NCBI GenBank assembly: GCA_015183035.1
Contig: JACZZP010000018.1
Location: 1,488,001-1,552,000 of the forward strand
Reading direction: 5' to 3'
From: Meloidogyne chitwoodi
Lineage: Eukaryota; Nematoda; Chromadorea; Rhabditida; Meloidogynidae
DNA: 64,000 bases
Shown here: positions 49,639-61,700 of the stretch, in pieces
How the letters are laid out: every line of letters begins with the position of its first letter
Position numbering within the stretch: the first letter of the stretch is position 1
Position numbers and translations under genes: made by a program
The notes under the pieces: model-generated
Seen by the model: only the letters and a program-made list of their open reading frames with translations
Told to the model about the DNA's origin: nothing
The model's database searches: none

Positions 49639-50783
49639 CTAAAAAATTAAAAAAACAAATAAAAATACAAAACAAAAATAAGATAAATTTAAATTTTTAT
49701 TAAATTCACTCTTTGCATTATTACAAAAATCACCAGAACAAAAACAGGTGTGTTCTTCAACGCTTAATTTATCCAAACAATTTAATTCTCTAACAGAATG
49801 TCTACATTGTGTTTTATAATCTGGAAGGGTAGAAGATGGTGTTGGGGCAATTAATTGGTCAAAAAGCTGAAAAATTGAATTTTTTAAATTAAAAAATAAA
49901 TTTTTTTCATTTTATACATTAATATACATAAAGAGGATGTGTTTAGAATTTTAATGCTTGAATAAAAATTGTAATGAGCTTTGTTCTTAAATAAAATGCA
50001 TAAATTTTAAAGAAAAAATTATTTTCCACCACTGGGGTTCGAACCTCTGACCTTCTCCCACAAAATCAGAAAGACAACCAACTGCGCCACAGCACTATTG
50101 AAAAATTTCCGGAAGAAATTTTACTATATTATAAAGACTTTTAACTTTTTTTAATTAAAATAGGTAATTTAACTCTTTCATAACAATCTCGTATAGTTGA
50201 ATAGGAAAGAACTCCTGAATTATTTAAAATTTGTTGCCATTTAAAACAAGGTCCATCACAATCAACAGAACTTTTTTCTCTAATTAGCCAAGAATCTAAA
50301 TCACACATCTAAATATTTTTTAAAAATTAAAAAATAAATTTAAAAATGACCGAATCAAAAAGTTTAGGCTCTCTAACACGTCCAGGCGGACCACGGTCAC
50401 GTGAAACAAAATCCTTTGATTTTGGAAAAATATATTAAAAAAATATATAATTTTATCAAATAGCAGAAAAAATTGTTTTTAGTGAGGAAAATAATCTTTA
50501 AAAATTAAAAAAATTAATTTTCTCACAATGGGGTTCGAACCTCCAACCCTTCTCCCCATAAAATTGGAAAGAATTTAAAAAAAATTTAATTTTTTTTTTA
50601 ATTCTTAATTTTTACTTCTTTCATGTTTTCCGAAGCACAACTATAACAGCGATCTGTAAATATAATTTAAAAAAATAAATATTATTCTCTAATTTAAAAT
50701 AATTTTGACATACTTCTGTTAAGTACAGAATCCGCCACAATAATTAATGAAAAAAATAATGGAAGAAAAAGAAAAGAAAACAT
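49639..50783 (-). CDS. Ly6/uPAR-like GPI-anchored surface protein
   Basis: Four exons join in frame: 50783-50714, 50653-50616, 50308-50174 and 49866-49639. Exon 1 is a signal peptide (MFSFLFLPLFFSLIIVADS). The mature domain starts NRCYSCAS, has CDGPCFKW, IRDCYER and TQCRHSV, and ends with EEHTCFCSGDFCNN, the C-x-C...C-N ending typical of Ly6/three-finger proteins. The C-terminus is a hydrophobic stretch (LSYFCFVFLFVFLIF) suited to GPI attachment. About 155 residues in all. Nematodes have many such proteins of varied roles, so I give no specific function. Introns hold two tRNA-like sequences. Confidence 0.78.
50023..50097 (-). repeat. tRNA-like sequence in the Ly6-like gene
   Basis: The minus strand reads TGTGGCGCAGTTGGTTGTC, then CAGAGGTTCGAACCCCAGTGG. 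First tRNA-like family. Confidence 0.5.
50518..50572 (-). repeat. Partial tRNA-like sequence in the Ly6-like gene
   Basis: The box-B half (TGGAGGTTCGAACCCCATTG on the minus strand) is preceded by the family's GGGGAGAAGGG. The box-A half is absent, so this copy is truncated. Confidence 0.45.
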
Positions 50784-51759
50784 TTAAAAATTTAATTTAA
50801 ATAAATTGCCTATATTTTAAGGGAAAAATTAAAAAATAAAAATAAATAAAAAGTGATTTTTCTTGTTATAAGCGACTTTTTTCTTGAATTTAGAAAATTT
50901 AAAAAATTCACATGGAACCTTTTTTATGAAAAAAACATTGGAATGTGTATAAATCAGTTTTTCCCCTTAAAACCACTTTTGAGGTAAATCAATACCAACT
51001 GGGCAATAACCAAAAAATATACAAAGTAATATAATATCTTTTAGATATTTTCTTTTTTTTTGTTTAAGCTTAGGTAAATAAAAGGGGTAGATAAAAGTGT
51101 AGAAAAGATATAAAGGAGAGAAGAGTGAATGAATTAGTTCAACTTTTCTACCCACACTTTACACCCCCACCAAAACAACAAATGATGTCCTCTTCGTTTT
51201 CTTGTTAAAGTGTTTTTTAGATCTAAATCAATAGGTAAAAGGGAATAATAATCTTGGACCGAGTTGTTTACTTTGAGAACGATTAAAAAATAATAATAAT
51301 ATATTTTTTGATTTTGTGTAGATAAGAAATGTACAATTTATGCAACAAAAGAGAGGTGAAATATTAATTATTTTAATTTTAAAAATTATTTTGTCTGATT
51401 TTGTGATAAATTTATAGTCATATAATTTTTTAAATTATTTTAAAAACTTTTAAAAAAAAAATTAAAAAGGAAAAAATCAGTTTTAAAGACTATCTATTAC
51501 AATTGAGAACCAATAGAAGTCGAACCCTCGACCACCACAGCGACAAACCAGAAAGCTTACCAACTGAGCCACCGACATCACCTCACGAAATTAATTTTTA
51601 ATTCATTAAATACCCATTCATAAAATACTAAAAAATTGAAAATCTTTAAAATTAAAATTTATTTTGGAGCAAATATTCTTAAAAAATTCCAAATATTATT
51701 GTATATAGTCATAATTTCGGTTAAAATATATTTTTCTTAAATATATTATTTTCAAGTTA
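50784..51759. other. Intergenic region with one tRNA-like sequence
   Basis: Between the Ly6-like gene and the thiolase. The only structured feature is at 51493-51584. On the minus strand it reads GTGGCTCAGTTGGTAAGC and GTCGAGGGTTCGACTTC, a good box pair but poor acceptor pairing. No coding exon seen. Confidence 0.5.
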
Positions 51760-53594
51760 TTAAACACTCTCAAATAGCATTGCAATACCCTGACCACCAC
51801 CAATACATGCTGAACCAATTGCATAACGAACATTTCTTCTTCTATAAAAAATTAATTAAAGAGAAAAAAAATATTAGAGAAAAAATGACTTCCCAGCTAA
51901 CAAAATAAATTTAAAAAATTACTGATAAGGCAATGGTTTAAAATGTTCTCGGGAATAATTAAAGTCTAACGCAAAAATAGAAAAATATATTTATATAAAA
52001 ATACCCACAAAATACTATATTCTAACAATTTTTGACCCTAATAGTTTAAATATTAAAATATACTTTAATTCATAAGCAAGATGTGCAGATATACGAGCAC
52101 CACTTGCAGCCAAAGGATGTCCTAATGCAATGGCACCTCCATTTACATTTAAACGATCCAAATCTATCCCTAATTCACGTTGTACAGAGAGAACTTGTGG
52201 TGCAAATGCTTCATTTACCTAAATTTATTTAAAAAACTATTTTAATAAATAAAACCTCAATCAAATCAATTTTATTAAGCTCAATTCCAGTCTTTTTGCA
52301 AAGAAGACGAATTGCTTCAACAGGGCCAATTCCCATTATAGTTGGGTCACAACCAACACTTTGCCATCCCAAAATACGTACAAGTGGCGTTAAATGAAAT
52401 TTCTCGACAGATTCCTCATTCGCAACAATAACAGCAGCTGCACCATCACAAACACCCTTTAAAATAATTTTTTTTATATTAAAATATGAAAATTAAGTAA
52501 ATTAAACCGAAGCATTTCCTGCATTGACAAGTCCATTTTTCTGAATATTAAGAGATATTTTAATAAAATATTTAACTTTTAAAAATATAAAACCTTGAAT
52601 ACTGGAGGCAATTTGGCTATTTGTTCAAGAGTAACTTCACGTGGATGCTCATCAATTTCGAACAAAATCTCTTCTCCCTTTTTTCCTTTCATTTTAATCG
52701 GTTCAATTTCAGATTTAAAATATCCTGCATTATTTGCTAAAAAATTTTAAAATATAAAATGAACTTTTTAAAATTATAAACTGAAGAATTAAGCCAAAAA
52801 TCCCGAAAAATATTAAAAAATATAAAAACCGAGTCGCCATCTCTGCTGTGACTTGACAGCATATTCATCACATTCCTGACGTGTAATTTTATATTTTTCA
52901 CCTAAATTTTCAGCTGTAATTCCCATAGGCATTTTTACTTGTTGATCAGTCAGTCCTTGCCAAAGAACGTCTTCAAACTGGAATATTTTAGCCAAAATAA
53001 AGTTAAAACGAAAAAATACTTCAGTATTCGCTCCCAAAATTGTTCCAAATCTAATGTTTCGAACAGCAAAAGGTGCTTGGCTCATTGACTCTGTTCCACC
53101 AGCCAAAACGACTTTTGAATCACCAGAAAGAATTTGCTAACAATAAAAAATAGATAACAAATTCTAATAATCATAAAAGAAGGGAACGTAAACTCATAAG
53201 AAAGAAAATCAACATATTCTATAAATAAAAACCTGAGCTCCCTGTACAATTGCTTCAAACCCAGAACCACAAAGTCGATTGATTGTCACAGCAGGAACAT
53301 TAATTGGAAGCTCTGCACGAATACCAACATGTCGGGCAAGATAAGAAGCATCCTTGGATGATTGTATAACATTTCCTTCAAGAAACAAAATCAATAAAAT
53401 TGAAAAATTGTCAATATACCAAAAATAACGTGGTCAATATTTTCTGGTGAAATTGAGGAAGCTTTCAGCGCTGCTTTTGAAACAATTTCTGCCAAATCTG
53501 TAGCCGTATGATTCTTTAATGTTTTACCGAATGCTCCAAATGCACAACGTTTTGCACTAACAATAAATATACCAGTTTTTGATAAATTGGACAT
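51760..53594 (-). CDS. acaa-2: 3-ketoacyl-CoA thiolase, ACAA2 type
   Basis: Catalyses thiolytic cleavage of 3-ketoacyl-CoA in mitochondrial beta-oxidation. Nine exons join in frame: 53594-53420, 53375-53233, 53136-53030, 52977-52830, 52736-52594, 52540-52508, 52456-52256, 52218-52064 and 51841-51760. Thiolase landmarks in order: [29 protein letters not shown] (acylated cysteine); [69 protein letters not shown] (catalytic His); [16 protein letters not shown] (second catalytic Cys). The closest human family member by these motifs is ACAA2, and the length of about 395 residues fits. Like ACAA2, it has no long cleavable leader. The upstream in-frame Met (53681) would add a hydrophobic stretch and is less likely. 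A truncated copy lies at 56130-57002. Confidence 0.93.
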
Positions 53595-53768
53595 TCTTTT
53601 TAAATTTCTAAAGAAATTAAAATGATGGAAAACTGAATAAATTAAAAAATTAAGAAAACAAATATTCATTTGATAAAACATGCAAAAAGTAAAAATAAAA
53701 TTTAAAAATTGAGAATATTATTTATATTATTAACCCGTCAAAATAAATTATGCACGTATAAAATTGGT

Positions 53769-54813
53769 CTATTTATTAGTTCGCTTCCTCTGTCCATCTA
53801 TGATATCCCACAAGTCTTGGCTCTTCCAAACATTTTCACGTTTAACCATTAACTAAAATAAAAATGTTAAACGTTTATAAAAAATATTTAATAAAATTTT
53901 ATTTAAAAATATTAAAAACTAGAATTTACATTCTTCTTTTCGAATTCTGGAACTGAAGAGATAAAAGGTCCACTCTCGAAGCTTTTCCCTTTAATCAAAA
54001 GGAATGAATTGCAAAAATTTGACGCAGCTGGCGCAAAAACTTTCTTTACATATTCAAGCGTTTCAGTGTCATTGTAGAAGTTTTTATGAGCACTTAAAAC
54101 AATAGTATATTGGAAAGTTTTGTTTAATTTAGCAATTGCTCAATACAAAACAAGGACGGAATAGAAAATTGTCCATTCAAAATGATAAAAATTTTCTCAT
54201 ATTAAAGGGGTTTGGGGAAACAAGAATAAAAAACGTTAAAAAACATTAAACAAAAAATATTTGAAAATCTTACGAATTTAACGAATTCCAATATTGAAGA
54301 AAATTCTCCGGGACGCCAACACAAGTATCATCTATGTAAAGAACAGCCATGGTTTTCAACCTATGAGATTTCACTTGAATACCGCGAGGATGCAAAAATA
54401 TGGCCAATTGTTGGGATCCTGCAGCCCATAAAGCCTCAGAAGACAGATTAGAATTACCCTCAACAAACAATCCTTTGAAAAAATCGTAAGATATCTGAGG
54501 TGTTGCCGTCTTCTTTACTGGAATCACGAAATCTTCCTTAATTGGTACAATCGCACGTAAAACCTAAAATAAAAAATAGTAGTTTAATAAAATATCAAAT
54601 TTTGGTACATTTTAAATATTTCCTTGACATTGTATGGAAGAGAATTTTCTCACTATACTAGTCATAAAATTCCAAAATTTTAGTCATGAAAATAAATTCT
54701 TTTCAATTTTTTAAAATTAAATTACAGCCAAGTAATAATTAAACCACAAAAGACATCAAAAAACTAACCGAATTCTGAAAGAACTTTGCAGAGGTACTAA
54801 ACAATCGACACAT
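53769..54813 (-). CDS. Unrecognised protein H1 (paralogue of H2)
   Basis: Four exons: 54813-54769 (MCRLFSTSAKFFQNS, a short Arg/Ser presequence-like start), about 54564-54273 (TPQISYDFFKG, NLSSEALWAAGSQQL, KSHRLKTMAVLYIDDTC), about 54085-53930 (AHKNFYNDTETLEYVKKVF) and about 53850-53769 (MVKRENVWKSQDLW, then a basic end). Roughly 190-200 residues. The N-terminus lacks acidic residues and could be a mitochondrial targeting sequence. No family is recognised. Transcribed in the same direction as the thiolase 175 bp downstream. H2 has the same exon plan with about half of the residues changed, so the pair is old and both copies seem to be kept under selection. Confidence 0.65.
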
Positions 54814-55039
54814 TCGGTACGAAACAATGATTATTGTCAGCAAATAAAACTAATAATAATAATAAATGATTTAAAAAATTAGAAATACATTAAAAACATT
54901 CATGGAAAATAACCATAGAAAAAAACAAAATAAATTTTTAAATAAACATATATATTTAATAAGAAAAAAATTAAAATAAACAATCTATTCCAATAACACC
55001 AAAAAAATCTTACAACAAATCCTTCATTAATTCTTATAT

Positions 55040-55840
55040 CAACGTGATGCACGGCGTCCACGAGCATGTTCAAATTTACGTCCTTAAAGAGAGTTTATTT
55101 AGAAATTTTATTGCTATAAACTCAATAACTAAAAATTAAAACTAAAAAACCTTTAGAACGGACTAACGGCTTTGCATGAGTACCAGGAACTCCAGGCGGA
55201 GATCCAAAGTGCTAAAATTAAATAAATGTTAATTTCAAATTCATTTAAAGATTAAAAAAACCTTTTCAACTTCACGCGACTTTCTTGATCCTTGCAGAAG
55301 AATTGTGTTTTCACCTTTTGGAGCTCTCAATGCCAATTGATCAAAAGTTATAGTTTCACCACCAGCTTTAATAATACGAGCCCGAGCAGAAGTAGTAAAA
55401 CGCAAAGCACGGACAGTCATTTAAGAAACATTATAAATGCGTTTGGCGTATGTCACAGTTCCAACACAAACGACTATTTTCTTTTCATTTCCTGAAAGTC
55501 AACAAAAGATAGACATTAAGCTTGTATAAAATTAAAACCAAGTGTCTCTGGAGGTAGGCCGATTAGTCTACTACACGCCCATCCTATCGAAGTTAACTAA
55601 TCCTTAGCTAAATATTAAGGAAAGTTCCATCGGAATGTGACAAGACAAGATGGGCATGCAGCAGACCGAAAAGTGAAGATTGGAGTGTACACTTTTTAAT
55701 CTCATCCCTAATAAAAATAAATACCCGGACATTTGTAGTTTCGCACAATACAATTGATAAAGGTGGACGATTGCGTTTGACATATGAAGAAGCCTAAGAA
55801 CAACAGCATTGAAAGTATACTTGTGTCGACACAAGGATCA
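55040..55840 (-). pseudogene. rpl-18: Ribosomal protein L18 (eL18) pseudogene
   Basis: The C-terminal half is recognisable: KIVVCVGTVTYAKRIYNV, then an in-frame stop, then [57 protein letters not shown] and GRKFEHARGRRASR, spread over three exons with introns near 55085-55150 and 55213-55262. Further upstream (about 55720-55830) [24 protein letters not shown] and RNYKCPG occur in three different frames. Stops and frameshifts exclude a working ribosomal protein. Retained introns mean it arose by DNA duplication, not by retrocopying. Confidence 0.8.
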
Positions 55841-56019
55841 AATAGGGATAAAGTTTAACCACAACACGCAAGTAAGGATCATCACTTTTTGGCGCTTTAC
55901 GTCGAACTTTTCGATGATATTTGTGGTCAATACATAAATATATGATTTGATAAATCTAAATATGTGTTAGCTGTTTATTGACAGGTTAGAAACGAAAATA
56001 AGTTTGGAAAAAAGAACGT

Positions 56020-56129
56020 GTCCTTACAAAATGGTACACGAAATTGCACGACATTTCGTCCCAACAGCAAAAAATCGTTGACTCGGGTAAACGAAATGTA
56101 GTTTTTTGCCGTAGAGACAAAATGTCGTT
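56020..56129. repeat. Fragment of the AAATGTCG hairpin repeat
   Basis: ATTGCACGACATTTCGTCCCAAC and CTCGGGTAAACGAAATGTAG match 34780-34840. It sits exactly at the left edge of the truncated thiolase copy and may mark the duplication breakpoint. Confidence 0.5.
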
Positions 56130-57002
56130 TAAAATATCATGCATTATTTGCTAAAAAATTTCAAAATAAGAAAACTCTAAGAACGTCAACATTTTGAAAA
56201 ATAAAGCCAAAAACCAGAAAAATATTAAAAAATATAAAAACCGATTCGCCATCTCTGCTGTGACTTGACAGCATATTCATCACATTCCTGACGTGTAATT
56301 TTATATTTTTCACCCAAATTTTCAGCTGTAATTCCCATAGGCATTTTTACTTGTTGATCAGTCAATCCTTGCCAGAGAACGTCTTCAAACTGGAATATTT
56401 TACAAAAATAAACTCTTAAAAAAATACTTCAGTATTCGCTCCCAAAGTTGTTCCAAATCTAATGTTTCGAACAGCAAAAGGTGCTTGACTCATTGACTCA
56501 GTTCCACCAGCCAAAACGACTTTTGAATCACCAGAAAGAATTTGCTGAAAATAAAAAATAGATAACAAATTCCAATAAACATAAAAAAGGGAAACATAAG
56601 TTCATAAGAAAGAAAACCAACATATTCTATAAATAAAAACCTGAGCTCCCTGTACAATTGCTTCAAACCCAGAACCACAAAGTCGATTGATTGTCACAGC
56701 AGGAACATTAATTGGAAGCTCCGAACGAATACCAACATGTCGGGCAAGATAAGAAGCATCCTTTGATGATTGTATAACATTCCCTTAAAGAAACAAAATC
56801 AATAAAATTGAAAAATTGTCAATATACCAAAAATAACGTGGTCAACATTTTCTGGTGAAATTGAAGAAGCTTTCAGCGCAGCTTTTGAAACAATTTCTGC
56901 CAAATCTGTAGCCGTATGATTCTTTAATGTTTTACCGAATGCTCCAAATGCACAACGCTTTGCACTGACAATAAATATACCAGTTTTTGATAAATTGGAC
57001 AT
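56130..57002 (-). pseudogene. Truncated duplicate of the ACAA2 thiolase (exons 1-4)
   Basis: Starts at 57002 with the same [16 protein letters not shown] beginning and follows the functional gene through [23 protein letters not shown] and the fourth exon ([17 protein letters not shown]) at near-identity, introns included. The fifth exon begins at about 56145 and meets a stop after four codons, at the edge of repeat DNA. The catalytic His and the second Cys are missing, so it cannot be an active thiolase. The four remaining exons have open frames, so the copy is fairly recent or has been homogenised with 51760-53594. Confidence 0.88.
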
Positions 57003-57188
57003 TCTTTTTAAATTTCTAAAGAAATTAAAATGATGGAAAACTGAATAAATTAAAAAATTAAGAAAACAAATTTATAAGTAATTTGTTAAAACATGTAAAA
57101 AACAAAAATAAAATTTAAAAATTGAGAATATTATTTATATTATTAACCCGTCAATAAGATAAAACAATGTATAACTTTTTATTTTTGT

Positions 57189-58230
57189 CTATTTAGTCTT
57201 GTGTCTCTGTTGATAAATTTTTTCCCAAGTAGCAAGCGACTTCCAAATCCCCTTTTTCTTAACCATTAACTAAAATAGAAATATTAAATTCTAATAAAAG
57301 AATATTTTATAAAATTTTAATAAACAAGCATTTACATGTTCTTTGTCATAATCAGCAATTGAAGAAAGAAAGTCTTTACGTTTGAAACGTTTCGATAAAT
57401 AAATCGAATTGATTTCGTTACAAAATCGCTCAGTGGCAGGAATCCAAAAATCCTTAATATATTCCAACAAGATATAGTCTTCGTAGCTATTTCTGTGAGC
57501 TCTTAAAAACAAGATAATTAGTACGTTTTGTTAAGTATAAAGTCAAGCAAATTCAGAACAATAAGAGAATAGAAAAGTCTTTGAAGTCAAAAATGAAAAC
57601 GGAAAATTTTTAATTCAAAAGGGTTGGGCGGAAATTGGAAAAACGGGAAAAACCATTAGAAGATATAAATTACAAAATCTTACATGTTAAGATGACCCCA
57701 GTCGTTACGAAATTCCTTTGGATTACCAACATCGCATGTTTCGGAGATGTACCAAACCGCTTGGTTTTTAAGATCGTGTGATTTGAGATCCAGTCCACTT
57801 TTTTTCATTAACATCTTCAACTGCTGTGAACAAGATAGCCAAAGGGCCTCGCCCGACAAATTGCCGTTCCTGGCTTGCAACAACTCTCCTGACAAATCAT
57901 AAGTAATTTGCGGTGTAGCAATAATGCGGTCGCCTTTAATTTTAAAGTCCTTCATCGGTATAAACTCACGTAACTGCTAAAAATAAAAAAATATAAAGAA
58001 AAAATCCAATTTTAGTGCAAATCTTTAAAAATTCGCACAAAAGTGCAGGCAAGATAATATTCTCGCTGGCCTAGTTTTATAAAATTTTCCTATTTTCAAT
58101 CACGAAAAAAAGTTTTTCCAAGTTTTTTTTAAATTAATTACAGCCAGAGAATAATTAAAGCACAAAAGATATCTAAAAAACTAACCGGATTCTGAAACTT
58201 AACGAAGCAAGTGGAGAACAATCGACACAT
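57189..58230 (-). CDS. Unrecognised protein H2 (paralogue of H1)
   Basis: Four exons: 58230-58186 (MCRLFSTCFVKFQNP), about 57976-57683 (ATPQITYDLSGELLQ, NLSGEALWLSCSQQLKML, SHDLKNQAVWYISETC), about 57503-57337 (AHRNSYEDYILLEYIKDFW, RFCNEINSIYLSK) and about 57270-57189 (MVKKKGIWKSLATWEKIY). Same plan and presequence-like start as H1. It heads the minus-strand block and is divergently arranged with the SRP receptor gene (start 58744), leaving about 510 bp between them. Function not recognised. Confidence 0.65.
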
Positions 58231-58743
58231 AAGTAAGAATGTATAAAACTGCTTAGTTAGCAAACAAACTAATAATAAAAAAAGATTTGAATATCTGCGT
58301 TAACTGTTTATTGATAGGTTAGAAAATGAAAATAAACGTTGGAAAAAAGAAAATAGAAAGAGAAATGGTCAACAGTGCGAAAGTTACAAAAGGGTCAAAA
58401 ACAGGAAAAAATAAAAAGGTCAGACCGATTAACAAGAACGGGTCTCATTCCCGCCTTTTCACGGCTTTTTTGGAGGCACTAGGATGAAACTAGGATCGAG
58501 AATTCCCGGTTTTCCCGTCCGGATACTCCGCTCTTTTTCAAATCCGCCTTCCTTTTCCCAAGTTTTTCGAACTTCCGATCTTTAATCAGGTCTAATTGCC
58601 GCGAGCTGTCCCTTAAGGACCACTATTTAGAGAAGAATCGGGCGTGTTTCTTTTAATGAATTTTTAAAGTTTATTTGTTCTCTTTTTATTTCTTTACTTG
58701 AGCATTTATATTTTAAAATTTTCTCAATTTTAGACTAAAAAAT

Positions 58744-61700
58744 ATGATACAATTATTTACAATCTTCGGAAAAGGAGGTTTTGTATTATGGTGTCTTAAT
58801 GAAGGTCAAGAAGTATTAAATTCTACAGTAAATGAATTTATTCAAAGTGTTATTGTACAACAATGTAGTGTTACTAATTATACTCGTGGAGGGCAAACAA
58901 TAAAGTTCAAAATGGATAATGAATTTGATTTGATACTTTTGGTATGCTTTTTTAGTTAAAATTTTGGGCAATCCTTCGGAATTGTGGTCCCATCGAAAAA
59001 AATTAAATAATTCTGAAAACATGTTTCTAGGGCTAATTTGGGGCGCTGATCACGAATCTGAGGTCAGATTTTGTCTATCACTTGATTTTATCTATGATTT
59101 TTAATCAAGTACTTGATTTTTTGAAAAAATAATTTTTCAACGAAAAAATACAGACTATTTGATTCATCTCATTGAGCTGAATAGAATAGTACCACTCATG
59201 TTTTATAGAAATGAATATGGACCGAATTACAGGCGATTAAAAATCGTAAATCATCTCCATGATTAACTAAAAATCATTGATAAAATCAAGTGTTAAACAA
59301 AATCTGAGTTCAGATTCATGATCAGCGCCACAAATTACCCCTAGAAACAAGTTTTCATAATTTTAAAAAATTTTTTTCGAAGGGACCACAATTCCGAAGG
59401 ATTGCCAAATTTTGGGAATAAATGGAGGTTATTCTGATGTTTTGCCCCGACTTGACGGGGATTTAGTTAGGAGAAGTCTCCCAAAAAATGTCAGGTATCT
59501 GGTAGTCCTGTCGTACACGTCCAGCGCGATTTATTTTCCTTTATTTTGACATACAGATTGTCTATCAAAGTGTTGTCCAATTAGCCTACGCAGACAAATT
59601 GTTAACAGAAGTGCATTTGCGTTTTCGAGATTTGTACAAAAATGTACTTTCTAATGCTAATTTATATTTGATAGAAGGTCCAAAACTTTTTGCTTCATTT
59701 ACTGGCGAATACTTGAGGTTTTGGAATTTATTTACTCATAATTATTTCTTTTGATTTATTTTTAGTATTTTGAATAATGTCAAATCTTCCAATCTTCATA
59801 TTGAAGTTAAAAAACCAAGAACCTTTCAGGTTATTTTTTTTATTTTTAAACTTTTTATTTTAATTTCAAAAATAAACCAAAACATTTTTGAGTCATTTCT
59901 TCATAAATATCATTAAATTTTTCTCAAAAACGTTTGATCGTTAGTGAGAGAATCAGGAATAAAATTAAAATTCTTTTTTAATTTAAGGAAACTGAAAAAT
60001 CAAGAAAGACAGTTGCTTCACTTATAGAAACTACCAAAGATTCCAAACCTCAAAAACGTGATAAAAAAGGCGAACAACAAAAGAAGGCTTTATTAAAAGA
60101 AGAAATTATGTATTTTTATTTAAATTTTGTTTTTTTCTATTTTCTGTCTTTTTTCAGAGAATCGTCAGGTCTCAATGGGTTGTCAAAAGAAGTTGATTTG
60201 ATTCAAAATAAGGTTGTTGAGGATGAAGAGATTTTGAAAAACAAAAATGCTTTTCTTCAAAAAATGAAAGGAAAGGGCGACAAAAAGTATAAAAGAATTT
60301 TTTATTTCTTTAATAAAATTTATTTTTTAGAGTAAATAAAGATGTTGTTAACGATAACAATAATACTGGCAAAAAACGTGGAAAAAAGGAACGCAAATGG
60401 GATTTGACTGGGACTCAAAAAGATGCTCAGGTTTTGGATTATAGTGCTGTTGATGATACTAAAAGTGGTGAAAACAATAATAATGGACATGTTGAGACGA
60501 GCAAAATTTACGATGAAAATGTAAGAAAATTTTGAGGTTTTTTATGTTTTAAAAATTAAATTTATTTCAATTTGTTGGACCTTAAAAATATAAATTTTAT
60601 TTAGAAAAAATTTATTGGAAAACTACAAGGAGATCTTCCTGGTTTAGACGAGGGAAGTGCGTTCGAAAAAGATGTTGAAACTACCAAAAGGTTTTTTTCT
60701 TTATTTTTATAAATATTTTTTCTTTCTTTTTAAGTACAAAATTAGCTTCAAGTCAAGGCTGGTTCTCTGCTTTTAAATCTTTAGTTGGAAATAAACAACT
60801 TACTGCTGATGATATTAAACCTGCTTTGGAAAAGATGAATGAAATTCTTATTAGTTTGTTTCTTTTTTTTTTTTAAATTTAATTTAAAGCCAAAAACGTT
60901 GCTTCTGAACCTGCACAAAAAATATGTGAATCTGTGGGTTTAAAATTGGAAGGAAAAGTTGTTGGAACATTTAATCGTATTACAACAATTGTTCAAGAAG
61001 CTGTTAAAGAAATTCTTGTTCAGGTTATTTTTTTTTTATTTTTTAAATAAAATTTGTTTTCATTTAGTTACTCACTCCAAAACGTCTTGTAAACATTTTA
61101 CGTGATATTATGGATGCTAAAGCTGAAAATCGTCCTTATGTTATTGTATTTTGTGGAGTAAATGGAGTTGGAAAATCGACCAATTTGGCTAAGGTTTTTT
61201 TTAAAAAAATTTTTTAATTTAAAAAATTTTAATTTTTTTTAAGATAACTTTTTGGTTAAATGAGAATGGACATCGTGTTTTGATTGCAGCAGGTGATACT
61301 TTTCGTGCAGGTGCTGTAGAACAACTGCGTACTCATGTTCATCATTTGAACGCATTACATCCAGAGGTTTGTTTTATTTTTAATAATTTTTTTCTTAAAA
61401 TAATTTTTTAGTCAGTCACACTTTTTGAACAAGGCTATGGAAAAGACCCTGCGTCAATAGCTCAATCAGCTATACATTTGGCAAAAGAAAAAAATGTTGA
61501 AGTTGTTTTGGTAGACACTGCTGGTCGTATGCAAGATAATGAACCTTTAATGCGTGCTCTTAGCAAGGTTTAATTTTCTAATTTCTTTTTCGTTTCTTTG
61601 ATGGTTGTTTTGTCTTCTTTTTTACCTTTTTTCGGTCCAAAGATATAGGTAATATTTAATATTCAATTTTAGGTTTCCCTATTTTTAACTTGTTCCTATT

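Noticed and set aside
53391..53681. Upstream Met of the thiolase (hydrophobic 29-residue extension)
   Set aside because: The MSNLSK start matches the start of the duplicate copy and of ACAA2-type enzymes; the extension differs in the duplicate.
55292..55495. 67-codon plus-strand frame
   Set aside because: Antisense shadow of the rpl-18 pseudogene exon.
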